Shown: positions 53,877-63,660, counted from the stretch's first letter. The stretch: 64,000 nucleotides of DNA from Paenibacillus solanacearum (GCF_910593845.1 NZ_CAJVAS010000028.1:1-64000), one strand, 5' to 3'. Numbers and translations: made by a program. The notes: generated from the sequence alone by a model not told the origin.

Positions 53877-56800
53877 CTACTCTATGGTATAAGTAATCTT
53901 CGAATATTCACTTGTTTTGGAAATGAATTTAATGCTATTCACAACCGTCTTGTCCGCGTTGCGGATCCGGAAGATGATTTTTCCCGGGGTAACCTCCTCT
54001 ACCGTTATATTCGTTCCAGTAATGTCCCCAGAAGACAGCTCCAATTCCGGAGTAATAGCGCTTAAATCGAGCACTTCCAACTCATTCGGCCGGTACGAAA
54101 CCGTCACCTTGCGCTCGGTTACGCCATTTTTCTTGGGAGCCACCACAACAAAGTTAAACATCGTATCCTTCTCCACGGTTACCGTTAACTCAGGGGTCGT
54201 GACTTTCTGCACCATGTCTGTCCATTCGCTGGACGCCAGACCATTCGTGGCCCTCACTCGGTAAACGTGCATCGTATTCGGCTCCAGACCGCCATGCGTA
54301 TAGCTGGTTCCTGCGATGCCCTCGAGCACCTGACCATCGATTTCGATATCATATCCGTTCGCAAATGCGGATGAATCCCAAGTTAACGTAATGGAGCCCG
54401 TAGTAGCCGTTGCCTTCACATTTTGCGGTTTATCTGGGGCCGTTATAACGATAACGGATTCGCTCCAACTGCTCAGTAGTTCGCTCCATTCGCCAGCCCC
54501 ATTTTCATTCTTGGCCCGAATGCGGTACGTGTGCTGGCTGTTCGGCGCCAGACCCCGATGAACAAACACTGTATCCGGGCTATTATCTATGACGGTACCG
54601 TCCGCTTCGATATCGTATCCCATAGCCCCAGACACCTCATCCCAGCTAACGGTTATTTCAGAGCTCGTGGTCGAGGCCCGAATATTTCCCGGAATTCCCA
54701 GTAACGTTGATTTACTTAAAGCCTCACTCCATTCACCTATTGAATCCAAGGCTCTAGCCCGAACTCTGTATACATGCCAGGAGTACGGCGTAAGACCCGT
54801 ATGCGTATAACTTGTACCGGTTCCTGCATCAACGACTTCACCATCGATAAATAAGTCATATCCTTCGGCTCCGGCAACTGCATTCCATCGAATCGATATC
54901 GATGAGACGGTGACGGAATCAACCGCCAACCCCGCTGTACCTAGCATCGTCTTCACCGACACGATAGAGCTCCAGTCACCCGCTCCGCCAGCACTTTGTG
55001 CCCTGACGCGATATTGATGCGTAGTATATGGAGCAAGATCCCTGTGCTCAAACATGGGAGTTGGACCCGTTTGGATAAGACTTCCGTCCACTTCCACCTC
55101 ATAACCGCTTACTCCGGCAATGGGGTCCCAAGTCAGTGTAATCGCTCTGCCGGTGGACGACGCGTGTATGTTTGTTGGAGCGGATAGCCGTGTATATTGG
55201 GTTAACTTCTCGCTCCAGCGCCCCGTAGCTTTAGCGGTTTTTGCTCGAACTCGGTATGTATGTTCGGAATTCGGCACAAGTCCCGTATGTAAATACGCAC
55301 TTACCGTTCCGGTCGAAATCACAGTTCCGTCCACTTCTATGTCATACCCTGCTGCCCCCTGTACTTGATCCCACTGTACATGTACGCTTTGCGTATCTGC
55401 TGCAGCATATAATCCGGTAGGGATCGTTGGAAGTGTTGTCACTTCTATCGCTGAACTCCACGGGCTAACACCTTCCGCATTTTTTGATCTAACGCTATAA
55501 CGATGCGTCTCGTTGGGCTGCAATCCGGTATGGATATACTTCGCGTTATCAACAGCCTGAATCGCTGTTCCGTCGATTTCAAGCTCATAAGCAGTAGCTC
55601 CGGCGACAGCATCCCAAAATAGACCAATGGAGGTTTCAGTTGCCTCCCCGCGCAAACTGGCCGGAGCCCCCGTTAGCGTAGATTTCGCGATGACAGAGCT
55701 CCATTTACCGACACCGCTACTATTTTTCGCCCTGATTTTATAGATGTGCTGCGTATTCGGGTTTAATCCGGTTTCTTCATAGCGGGTTGTAGTTCCATTG
55801 TCTATAATCGTCCCGGCCGTCTCGATGTCGTAGCCTGTAGCCCCTCTTACGGGCATCCATACCACCGTCACAGAAGTGCTTATAGCTGTAGCCGTAATGC
55901 CCTCCGGCAAGCCGGGCAGCGTCCATTTCCTGCTCCATTCCGACCAATCCCCGATTCGATACGGTGTCTTAGCTCTGACCCGATAGCTGTGTTCGGTACC
56001 AGAGAGCAGCGGCTCGTGAAGATAGGTTGTGCGGCTATCATTATTCACGATTACTCCGTCCACCTCGATGTCGTAACCGGCAGCGCCGTACACAGGTTCC
56101 CACAGTATGCCTTGCGAAGTCTCCGTTGGCGTAATCTCTAGGATGGTCGTGCGTCCAAGTTTTGTAATTTCGGATATGGAAGAACTCCATTCGCCAATAA
56201 CCATTCCGTTCGTTGCCCTTATCCGATAATTATGCAACGTTCCAGGCATAACCTCTTGGTGCACGAAGATCGGATCGATCACACTGACAACGGTGGTTCC
56301 GTCGATCTCCACATCATATCCTGCGGCATAAGAGACAGGGTTCCATTGAACCGTGACGGTCGTTTCCGTAGAAGAAGTACCGACCTGTTGCGGTACGCCG
56401 ATTGGATACAAAAGTGATTTCGGTACAACGCCTAGTGGTTGTGATGTGCTCTTCCAAGATAATTGGATACGTGAAGTACCGTTTGTCTCGCGGTATTCAA
56501 GCCGTATATCGTATCGTTTCCCTGCTTCAAATGGGATGGTCGCTTGCTTAACGCTAGAATTATGTGCATCCCAATCATCGATGATCAGATTTTCGTTAAC
56601 CCAGAGCCTCACTCCCCCATGCGATTCGGTGATGAGCGTATAGGTTTCGGAATAGAGCGGTTCGATTTGTCCGGTCCATCTTACAGAGAATTTGTCACCT
56701 TGAACGCCAGGTGCAGGAGAAGCATGGTTCCAATTAAAATCGACTTGACCATCGACGCGGGTATGCTTAAGGCCCACCAATGTTATCTGCGCAAAATAAT

Positions 56801-59375
56801 CGCCTTTCAATCCGGTCCCATTTCCGGCTTCGGGCAAAGTCGATTTATAAATGACTGGACTCCAAGGTCTTGGCCCTCCAGGCAGAATAGCTCTCACTCT
56901 ATAACTATGTCCTGTATTCGGCTCCAATGGATTGTGGGTAAAGACGGTTTCCGTTTCACTTGCAATGACTGTATTATCCGCTTCGATCTCGTAGTTCAAG
57001 GCCCCGGGAACTCCATCCCAAGACAAGGTTATGCTTCTCGCCGTACTGGTTGCCTTTAGGTTCGTTGGTATTTCAGACTGAACTGTGAGGCTGATGAGGC
57101 TTGTCCAATCGCCTGCTCCCTGTTCATTAATAGCGCGCACCCTATATGAATGCGTAGTACCGGACATTAAATCGGCATGCTCGTATTTCGTGGCTGTCCC
57201 AAGATCGATGATATTTCCATCCACCTCAAGTTCGTATCCTAGAGCACCGGGTACAGGATCCCACGTTACGTTTACCGTCCGATCGACTGCATTCGCTTGA
57301 AAATTCGCAGGAACGCCTCCTAATGTTGTTGCGTTCAGTACAGAACTCCAATCTCCCGTAATCTCAGGCACTTTCGCCCGCACGCGATAGGTATGGGCTG
57401 AATCGGCGGCAAGCGGCTGGTGCACATAAGTTAATCCCGATGCGATATCGACAATCTGTCCGTCTGCCTCGACGTCATATCCTGACGCTCCTGGAACTGC
57501 ATCCCATGCTATCGTAATGGAGCTGCTGTTAGATGAATACTGTACATTCGTTGGAACTCCAGGAATAAAGGGTGGATACAACTGACTCTTTGGAATAACC
57601 TCTTTAGTCTGACTCGCGCTGGACCATAGCAGCGTGATTTTGGCGGCTCCCTGGTTATCTTTGTATTCCAGCTTAATGTCATATAATTGTCCGGCGGTAA
57701 AAGAAATTGCAGCACTGTCTTTTACCATCCCATGACCGTCCCAATTATCGATCAGCAATTGTTGGCCCACCCACATACGAACCCCACCATGTGCTTCTGT
57801 ATATAAGGTGTACTTTTCCGAATATTTCGGTTGTATTTTTCCGCTCCATCGTATAGTAAAAGCGCCCTTGTCCAAAACCGGATCAGGAGAATGTCCTCCC
57901 CAATTGAAGTTCACTTGGTCATCCAGTCGTACAATCTTTCGATCGGAGAAATCGTCGCCGTTAAAATATTCTGCCCTAAGCCCGCTACCCTGTCCGGGTG
58001 TGGGAACCATTGGGGGTATAATAACCGTTAAAAATATTGACCAATCGCTATTTTTAGCGCGTACCCTGTATGAATGCGTAGTATTCGGCTTCAATTCGGC
58101 ATGCTCGTATTTCGTGTCTGTCCCAAGATCGATGATACTTCCATCCGCCTCAAGCTCGTATCCTAGCGCGCCGAGTACAGGATCCCACGTTACGTTTACC
58201 GTCCGATCGACTGCATTCGCCTGAAAATTGGCAGGGACATTGCCTCGTGTTGTTGCGTTCACAATAGAGCTCCAATCTCCCGTCATTTCAGGAACTTTCG
58301 CCCGCACGCGATAGGAATGTGTTGATTTAGCAGCAAGAGGTTGATGCACATAGGTTAATCCCGATGCGTTATCAACAATCTGTCCGTCCACCTCGATGTC
58401 GTATCCTGTCGCCCCCTGAACTGCGTCCCATGTTATCGCAATGGAGCTGCTATCGGATGAGTACTGCACATTCGTTGGAACCCCAGGAACAATGGGTGGA
58501 TACAGCTGGCTCTTTGGAATAACTTCTTTTGGCTGACTCGCGCTGGACCATAGCAGCGTGATTTTGGCGGCTCCCTGGTCATCTTTATATTCCAGCTTGA
58601 TGTCGTATAATTGTCCGGCAGTAAAAGAAATTGCAGCACTGTCTTTTACCATCCCATGACCGTCCCAATTATCGATCAGCAATTGTTGGCCCACCCACAT
58701 ACGAACCCCACCATGTGCTTCTGTATATAAGGTGTACTTTTCCGAATATTTCGGTTGTATTTTCCCGCTCCATCGTATAGTAAAAGCGCCCTTGTCCAAG
58801 GCCGGATCAGGAGAATGTCCTCCCCAATTGAAGTCCACTTGGTCATCCAGTCGTATAATCTTTCGATCGGAGAAATTGTCACTGTTAAAATATTCTGCTC
58901 TAAGCCCCTTGCCCTGCTGGGATGTAAGTCCCAATGGCACAACTGCTGACGTCGTGACATACAGAGGAGCGCTTTTAGCAGATGTATTGCCCGATTGGTC
59001 CGCCGCCAAAACCTCATATTTGTATGCAGTTCCCGAAGTTAGCCCCGAGTCGACGTAGTATACATTTCCCGTTTGGTAAACATTGCTTCCTACTGTAGCG
59101 ATCTGCAGATTGTTACGGTATACCGCGTAAGTCACAACACCGTGATTATCTGCAGCGGTATTCCAATTTAATGTAATTGAGCTGCTAGTAACTTGTGACG
59201 CATGTAAATTTTGCGGAACGGAAGGAGGAATCGTATCCCCTGATCCATTTGCGTGAACATAGTTCTGTTCTCCCAAACTTGGCAGTGCTAATGGCACTAT
59301 AAGTTGGAGTAACAGAAGCAATGACAAACAAGCAGAGATATTGCATAACCACTTTACTTTTTTTAATAATAACAA
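53877..59375 (-). CDS. Giant secreted PA14/FN3 surface protein
   Basis: 1832 residues; first gene of the operon. Signal peptide (LCNISACLSLLLLLQLIVPL...VHA). Then an FN3 repeat, three PA14-like domains (the first two from KGLRAEYFNSDNFSDRKII, the third from GLKGDYFAQITLVGL) separated by FN3 repeats, and a long FN3 array, about fifteen FN3 in all. It ends in a cohesin-like domain (KVTVSYRPNELEVLDLSAIT) that matches the end of the next protein. PA14 domains of this kind often bind glycans, so a surface adhesin is the best guess. TTG start at 59375, ten bases after AAGGAG. A 924-bp tandem duplication lies inside. Expression is governed by the riboswitch just upstream. Confidence 0.88.
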   Translation of the reverse strand: MLLLKKVKWLCNISACLSLLLLLQLIVPLALPSLGEQNYVHANGSGDTIPPSVPQNLHASQVTSSSITLNWNTAADNHGVVTYAVYRNNLQIATVGSNVYQTGNVYYVDSGLTSGTAYKYEVLAADQSGNTSAKSAPLYVTTSAVVPLGLTSQQGKGLRAEYFNSDNFSDRKIIRLDDQVDFNWGGHSPDPALDKGAFTIRWSGKIQPKYSEKYTLYTEAHGGVRMWVGQQLLIDNWDGHGMVKDSAAISFTAGQLYDIKLEYKDDQGAAKITLLWSSASQPKEVIPKSQLYPPIVPGVPTNVQYSSDSSSIAITWDAVQGATGYDIEVDGQIVDNASGLTYVHQPLAAKSTHSYRVRAKVPEMTGDWSSIVNATTRGNVPANFQANAVDRTVNVTWDPVLGALGYELEADGSIIDLGTDTKYEHAELKPNTTHSYRVRAKNSDWSIFLTVIIPPMVPTPGQGSGLRAEYFNGDDFSDRKIVRLDDQVNFNWGGHSPDPVLDKGAFTIRWSGKIQPKYSEKYTLYTEAHGGVRMWVGQQLLIDNWDGHGMVKDSAAISFTAGQLYDIKLEYKDNQGAAKITLLWSSASQTKEVIPKSQLYPPFIPGVPTNVQYSSNSSSITIAWDAVPGASGYDVEADGQIVDIASGLTYVHQPLAADSAHTYRVRAKVPEITGDWSSVLNATTLGGVPANFQANAVDRTVNVTWDPVPGALGYELEVDGNIIDLGTATKYEHADLMSGTTHSYRVRAINEQGAGDWTSLISLTVQSEIPTNLKATSTARSITLSWDGVPGALNYEIEADNTVIASETETVFTHNPLEPNTGHSYRVRAILPGGPRPWSPVIYKSTLPEAGNGTGLKGDYFAQITLVGLKHTRVDGQVDFNWNHASPAPGVQGDKFSVRWTGQIEPLYSETYTLITESHGGVRLWVNENLIIDDWDAHNSSVKQATIPFEAGKRYDIRLEYRETNGTSRIQLSWKSTSQPLGVVPKSLLYPIGVPQQVGTSSTETTVTVQWNPVSYAAGYDVEIDGTTVVSVIDPIFVHQEVMPGTLHNYRIRATNGMVIGEWSSSISEITKLGRTTILEITPTETSQGILWEPVYGAAGYDIEVDGVIVNNDSRTTYLHEPLLSGTEHSYRVRAKTPYRIGDWSEWSRKWTLPGLPEGITATAISTSVTVVWMPVRGATGYDIETAGTIIDNGTTTRYEETGLNPNTQHIYKIRAKNSSGVGKWSSVIAKSTLTGAPASLRGEATETSIGLFWDAVAGATAYELEIDGTAIQAVDNAKYIHTGLQPNETHRYSVRSKNAEGVSPWSSAIEVTTLPTIPTGLYAAADTQSVHVQWDQVQGAAGYDIEVDGTVISTGTVSAYLHTGLVPNSEHTYRVRAKTAKATGRWSEKLTQYTRLSAPTNIHASSTGRAITLTWDPIAGVSGYEVEVDGSLIQTGPTPMFEHRDLAPYTTHQYRVRAQSAGGAGDWSSIVSVKTMLGTAGLAVDSVTVSSISIRWNAVAGAEGYDLFIDGEVVDAGTGTSYTHTGLTPYSWHVYRVRARALDSIGEWSEALSKSTLLGIPGNIRASTTSSEITVSWDEVSGAMGYDIEADGTVIDNSPDTVFVHRGLAPNSQHTYRIRAKNENGAGEWSELLSSWSESVIVITAPDKPQNVKATATTGSITLTWDSSAFANGYDIEIDGQVLEGIAGTSYTHGGLEPNTMHVYRVRATNGLASSEWTDMVQKVTTPELTVTVEKDTMFNFVVVAPKKNGVTERKVTVSYRPNELEVLDLSAITPELELSSGDITGTNITVEEVTPGKIIFRIRNADKTVVNSIKFISKTSEYSKITYTIE
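57130..58980 (-). repeat. 924-bp tandem duplication inside the PA14/FN3 gene
   Basis: Two copies in direct order (roughly 58980-58050 and 58050-57130), each encoding PA14 plus two FN3 repeats (308 codons). The block around CTTTCGATCGG at 58860 recurs at 57936. Copies differ by scattered substitutions. Confidence 0.75.
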
Positions 59376-59427
59376 CTGTTATCTTCTCCTTTTTCTAAAA
59401 ATAAACAGCAAAAAACAAGCCAATCCT

Positions 59428-59505
59428 GGCAACCCGGCTACCGTACTCCTGAACTTAGAGTTTAGGCCCGTGGCTTTGCGTCCCTCCCTTTCGGCGAGGT
59501 TTGCC
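59428..59505 (-). promoter_or_regulatory. c-di-GMP-I (GEMM-I) riboswitch upstream of the PA14/FN3 operon
   Basis: On the minus strand the conserved GEMM-I elements appear in order: GGCAAACC (P1 5' side), CCGAAAGG GNRA-type tetraloop hairpin, GGGACGCAAAGCCACGGGCC (core with the ligand site), the second stem-loop, then GGTAGCCGGGTTGCC (tetraloop receptor and P1 3' side). It lies about 55 bases ahead of the TTG start. Just downstream GCCA-GGAT-TGGC is followed by TTGTTTTTT, a terminator-like hairpin whose 5' arm overlaps the P1 3' strand. Ligand binding would therefore favour read-through, implying an ON switch; this direction is inference. Confidence 0.92.
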
Positions 59506-59627
59506 TTTTTTCAGTTCACTTGTTTCCTAGGAAAAAACCTAAATCTTGGGTATTCAGTCCTAATTGTTTCGACAAATCAAAACAATATCCTTCTTTATTT
59601 GGCAAAATTATTTATTTTTATAGTTAG

Positions 59628-59633
59628 ATTATA
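59628..59633 (-). promoter_or_regulatory. Candidate -10 box of the riboswitch-controlled operon
   Basis: Minus strand TATAAT, about 120 bases upstream of the riboswitch core. No good -35 box at 17 bases; an AT-rich tract lies there. Low confidence. Confidence 0.3.
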
Positions 59634-59640
59634 CAGGGGG

Positions 59641-59889
59641 ATGAAGTAAATTTTGATTTATTTTACATAATTCAGGTTATATTATTAACGATTGGTGTGA
59701 TCAACCAACAACTTTTCAGCGAACGACTGCTTGATCTGGATAAATTTTATGGTAATCTCCTTTCAATCTCTGGACTCTGGGTTATTACCGGTTTTCATAC
59801 TGAAAAGGTGCCACGTAGAACGCCGCGGCGGTGAATGCCCTGTCGATTCGATCACCGATGTGCTATCTCTATCCGATGCCGTTAGATGA
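59641..59889. other. Spacer with no gene recognised
   Basis: AT-rich upstream DNA of the riboswitch operon, then GC-richer DNA from about 59800. I see no gene, RNA or repeat here. Confidence 0.5.
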
Positions 59890-60226
59890 ATGCTGGGTAC
59901 TGCGATTAATTTGGACGAGGAACAAAAAGAATCGCTGCGGTCTGCCGAACGGTTATACATGTTGCCAATTCCTCTTGGCTTACTCGTAACGTTACGGTTA
60001 GAGGCAACGATTTGTTTGTCTTTCGGGCAGACAACGTGTGCAAATCGATTTATTTGCGGGGAACGCCCAACGATATGGCTGTCGGTACATACGGATATTT
60101 ATCAGGAGATGGATGAAGAGCGTATTACCGAACGGAACGACCCTACGTTCAACCCAAGGCATACTCGGTGCGGATGATCGGGCAGGCATTGCCATCATTC
60201 TGGAGTTGGCGAACAAAATTCACTAG
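59890..60226 (+). pseudogene. N-terminal remnant of an M20-family peptidase
   Basis: Plus strand: WLSVHTD (metal-ligand region) in one frame, then after a frameshift GTTLRSTQGILGADDRAGIA and IILELANKIH. The GADDRAGIA motif, with its metal-bridging Asp, is that of PepT-like M20 peptidases. The gene stops where a block similar to the one downstream of the 26-kb remnant begins (60241-60299). Broken by frameshifts and an internal deletion. Confidence 0.65.
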
Positions 60227-60240
60227 GAGTAGATAGAAAA

Positions 60241-60299
60241 CCAATGAGTGGCCTAAGGCATGTCATAAGGAAGTACCGATAATTTTCAAATAACCTTGC
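60241..60299. repeat. Block related to 26154-26212
   Basis: CCAATGA, CATGTCATA and TTTTCAAATAA (TCTTCAAATAA at 26 kb) are shared in order and spacing. The minus strand reads ARLFENYRYFLMT, matching the end of the small Spo0E-like protein at 26171. Confidence 0.6.
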
Positions 60300-60535
60300 A
60301 CATAAAGCAAGAAACCGCCATGTCCTTTTCTTAAAGGAGTGTAGCGGTTACTGCATTTAAGCCTCTATTTTTAGTGATGAAAGAAGCTCTTTTAAAGTGT
60401 CACTGGCATATGCAAGTGAGGTTTCATTGAGCTTTCTATTTTTTGCTGCCAGCATTCGCTGTCTTCTTCGACACCGATAAATACGTGACGCCTCATGCTG
60501 GCTATCGCCAAAGCAAATCTGCCTATCATGTCCCC

Positions 60536-60596
60536 GTGTTGCTGAATCGTACCGCATACAGACGCTTTGCTCTGTAATGTTTCGTTCAGCAAGCCC
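60536..60596 (-). repeat. Left inverted copy of a 61-bp IS end
   Basis: The minus strand from 60596 matches the plus strand from 63661 at 59 of 61 positions (GGGCTTGCTGAACGAAACAT and onward). On the plus strand it encodes the last codons of the same transposase (LLNRTAYRRFAL-stop), so it is the 3' end of a second, mostly lost copy of the IS. Confidence 0.8.
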
Positions 60597-60603
60597 CACT
60601 TAG

Positions 60604-60873
60604 TCAGAACTTGGCTGACTCGTTTACACCGATCCACATACCGAGCACATCTTTGTTACCCTCCAGATCAATTCCGATGACCATGTAGGTTGCTTTATTT
60701 ACAATGATCACATTCTGTTTGACCTTGAAATGAACGTCCAGAAAGACAACATACATGTTTTGCAGTGGATGATTCTGCCATTCCTTGATGAGAGAAACAA
60801 TCTTGTTCGTTACATTGGAGTTCATTGTCGGAGATAACTCAATACCGGTGATGGTGGGCTGATGCTTCATCAC
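60604..60873 (-). pseudogene. IS256-family (mutator) transposase fragment
   Basis: 89 residues with VVFLDVHFKVKQ, IVNKATYMVIGIDLEGNKDV and GMWIGVNESAKF, the conserved central part of IS256-type transposases around the first catalytic Asp. Both ends are missing; it is cut by the IS end at 60596. Confidence 0.8.
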
Positions 60874-61145
60874 GATGACAGGTTCAAACTCGCGCAGTTA
60901 CGGTCTCTTGGAACCTGATTTTACGAAGATCGATATTTCAAAAACCTACTTTCTAATACCTTACGATAGACTCCAGTATCATGTATTTTTTGACGAAATT
61001 TCGAGTATTATTGTTACTTCCAAGTCTAATAAGGCTTTATTATAATCGTCTGTATTCCATCCTCTTCCCCAGTCATCCTCCCCATAGTCAAAATAAAAGA
61101 GCTTTAACTGTCAATGCAGTCGCAAGCAAATGGCTCGTTTATAAT

Positions 61146-62030
61146 CTAGCGATAGAGTCTGTGTGTGTGTGGACTAGGTGGCTTTACGAGTTGACAATTA
61201 AAGTTATACTGACCTAAATGTTCGAAATTGTGATTAAATACTTCAAAACCACCACTTTCAACATCAAATGACAAATAACTCTCTTTTCCTATCGTTTTCT
61301 TGTAAACAGTTCTTAATTTATCCTTAGTGGAATTTTTCTTTGACAAATAATTATCTTTTTCATAACAATTATACTCAGCAACAAGGGCACCAAGCTGTTG
61401 AAATAAAGCAATTGATCCATTGCTATCCAATTTATCAGTTTCAATCTTTTTCTTGACATAGTCATTATATTTTGAGCATAAAAATTTCCTTGGGAAAATG
61501 TCCTCTACATCCAATTTATCATTTAAACATGTACTCAAGATATTGGATAACTCTATAGTTGCTAGTGTTGAAGCATCTATTTCGAAGTTGTCCTCTTCAG
61601 AAAAATGTATTGGTCTAGGAATATTAAAGTTTTCTTCACCAATGAATAATAACGGTTTTTTATTTTTTGAAAAGTTTATGTAGCTTAAAAATGCTTCTGT
61701 CATGTCTCCGTCTGGCAGTTTAAAATCGGTTACTTTTGTTGCAGGAGGAATTCCATCTAAATCTACAACATAATCTCGTATCATCATTTTTTGGATAACA
61801 CTATAAATATTAACTGTTACAAGATTGTTGAGTGTTAAATTATGTTGGTAATTCGGAATATCCATTTTATATCCTTCATAAGGTGCTCGTCTGTAGTATT
61901 CGAATTTTAGCTTAGTAAATTGAAAAAGTATTCTTATTAAATCCTCAAGCTTTTTGTAGTGCTCTAATTCTTTTTGAGAGTCTTCCTTTTCTGCCTTCAA
62001 TAAACAGGGAGATAGTATCGCGATTTCCAT
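61146..62030 (-). CDS. Partner protein of the AAA ATPase, unknown function
   Basis: A 294-aa AT-rich gene. The protein is helical with a charged centre (IHFSEEDNFEIDASTLATIE) and no membrane segment. No catalytic motif recognised. It starts one base after the ATPase stop codon (TGAG-ATG), so the two are translationally coupled and probably act as a pair. The C-terminal residues after FNCQLV look like random read-out and might be altered by the junction with mobile DNA to the left. Confidence 0.6.
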   Translation of the reverse strand: MEIAILSPCLLKAEKEDSQKELEHYKKLEDLIRILFQFTKLKFEYYRRAPYEGYKMDIPNYQHNLTLNNLVTVNIYSVIQKMMIRDYVVDLDGIPPATKVTDFKLPDGDMTEAFLSYINFSKNKKPLLFIGEENFNIPRPIHFSEEDNFEIDASTLATIELSNILSTCLNDKLDVEDIFPRKFLCSKYNDYVKKKIETDKLDSNGSIALFQQLGALVAEYNCYEKDNYLSKKNSTKDKLRTVYKKTIGKESYLSFDVESGGFEVFNHNFEHLGQYNFNCQLVKPPSPHTHRLYR

Positions 62031-62031
62031 C

Positions 62032-63504
62032 TCATTGTCTCCCTTTGGTGATATTATTAAATCCAGCCTGTACTATATGACTAGTCTCAGCTGCAAATTG
62101 ACTGAAAAATTCTTTAGGACATTCTGATATTCCAGCAACCTTATCAATTCTCACCTCTTCAACAAAGGAACCATTAACAGAATTATTCACAAAATATATA
62201 GCTATATCGTCGATTATAGATTCTCCTTCAATCTCTAATGCACGCCTTACTAAACGGTTAATTATGTGATCGCTATGTGTTTCAATGATCACTTTGTGGT
62301 TTGTTTGTGATAATGAAATCAAAAAATCCGCCATTCTCATTTGCATTCTAGGATGTAGATGTATTTCTGGTTGTTCTAATAAAAAAGTTTGTTCATATTC
62401 AAGTGAGATTCCTTGAACTATTATGGGAAGTACTTGACTTACACCAAATCCTACATCTGCAATATTTATTTCTTTTATGTTAAGTTGTAATACATTTTGT
62501 TGGCTGATTATATCTAAATTGCCTAATTCGAAATAGGACATCCACGCTTTGACTAACTCCATTAATTCATAAGTTTGTCCTTTAGCCTTAAGGTTGAAAT
62601 CATCCTCATGTAACGGTGGGAATAAGTCAGCACTAATTTTCCTTGTTTGATTCTTTGCAAGTAAGAATGGAGTGTCAGCTCCAGTATTACTAACATTTAC
62701 TGTATTTTTATTAATGGTATATTGTCTTTCTGGATTATCTCTAAGTGGACCCAGGTACTTAAAACCATTGTACTGATTTGCTACAATCCTACAAATTGCG
62801 TAAACATTCGTCAAGAAATCACTTAATTGTAACCCTTTAGCCTTTGCGTAGTATAAATTATTCAAACGCATACCACTGAAATAACAAGAGCAACCTTCTA
62901 AGACTAGAGTTAATTTTTCCCCACTTAATGCAGGGAAATTTTTGAGATAAAGATCATAACTACCTTTCCCACCCTTGTGATAATCAAGAGTTATTTCAAA
63001 CTTATGATTTTCCAAGGCTTCTTTTTTTACTGAAAAGGGTGTAATAACGATCGAGTAATTTTCTAAAAAATTTGTGTCCCACACATCAGATACAATGCCT
63101 TTTTTTACTTTGCAATCCACCTCGATAAGGAAATATGAGACTTGCTGAACGGATAATCCTGTGATTTTCCCCAATTCTTTACCAGTTGCTACATCTTGCT
63201 TTGAATTAGATTTATATTTATTTCCAATATAATTTATAATAAATTTATTATATATATTAAAAGTCTCGCCCTTCCCTTTATACAATACGTCTTTCATAGT
63301 ACCGTTAATAGAATAAAGACCATTCAGTGTAACTTCATTTGTTGCAGATGAGTTTTCATAACTTTGTTTTAAAAGAAGAAGACTTTTTAGTATGGATGTT
63401 TTCCCCGCACTATTGACCCCGCACAAAATAGTTAAGGGTTTAACCTTTAAATTCTTTAGTTCATCAAAAGCTTTAAATTTCCTTAATGATAACTCTTCTA
63501 ACAT
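62032..63504 (-). CDS. AAA15/OLD-like ABC-type ATPase (DUF3696-like)
   Basis: 490 residues. N-terminal MLEELSLRKFKAFDELKNLK, then Walker A GVNSAGKTSILKSL (about residues 29-42). Near residue 355 GFGVSQVLPIIVQGI is the ABC-type signature region, followed by TFLLEQPEIHLHPRMQMRMA (Walker B with D-loop-like HLHP) and VIIETHSDHIINRLVRRA, as in OLD-family and DUF3696 ATPases. No TOPRIM domain follows. Such ATPases are sensor subunits of several two-gene anti-phage systems. AT-rich relative to most of the window; ATG at 63504. Confidence 0.8.
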   Translation of the reverse strand: MLEELSLRKFKAFDELKNLKVKPLTILCGVNSAGKTSILKSLLLLKQSYENSSATNEVTLNGLYSINGTMKDVLYKGKGETFNIYNKFIINYIGNKYKSNSKQDVATGKELGKITGLSVQQVSYFLIEVDCKVKKGIVSDVWDTNFLENYSIVITPFSVKKEALENHKFEITLDYHKGGKGSYDLYLKNFPALSGEKLTLVLEGCSCYFSGMRLNNLYYAKAKGLQLSDFLTNVYAICRIVANQYNGFKYLGPLRDNPERQYTINKNTVNVSNTGADTPFLLAKNQTRKISADLFPPLHEDDFNLKAKGQTYELMELVKAWMSYFELGNLDIISQQNVLQLNIKEINIADVGFGVSQVLPIIVQGISLEYEQTFLLEQPEIHLHPRMQMRMADFLISLSQTNHKVIIETHSDHIINRLVRRALEIEGESIIDDIAIYFVNNSVNGSFVEEVRIDKVAGISECPKEFFSQFAAETSHIVQAGFNNITKGRQ

Positions 63505-63660
63505 ATGTTTATCCCTTTCTTTTTATTGATTTTCCCAAAATCCTGTTCTAGAAGAACAAATCACTCAATTTCATGGTTTCCATTGGGTAATAAGTTATTC
63601 CATAAGATTTCTCCAAGTCCTTCAAGGGGAACTCATTATCTATAATACAAGGGTAAATTA

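Noticed and set aside
59998..60216. Minus-strand small ORF over the second peptidase remnant
   Set aside because: The plus strand carries the GADDRAGIA peptidase motif; the minus frame has no recognisable feature.
60357..60637. Two overlapping minus-strand small ORFs
   Set aside because: They read through the IS end in frames that match no transposase; the plus strand of this stretch encodes the last transposase codons.
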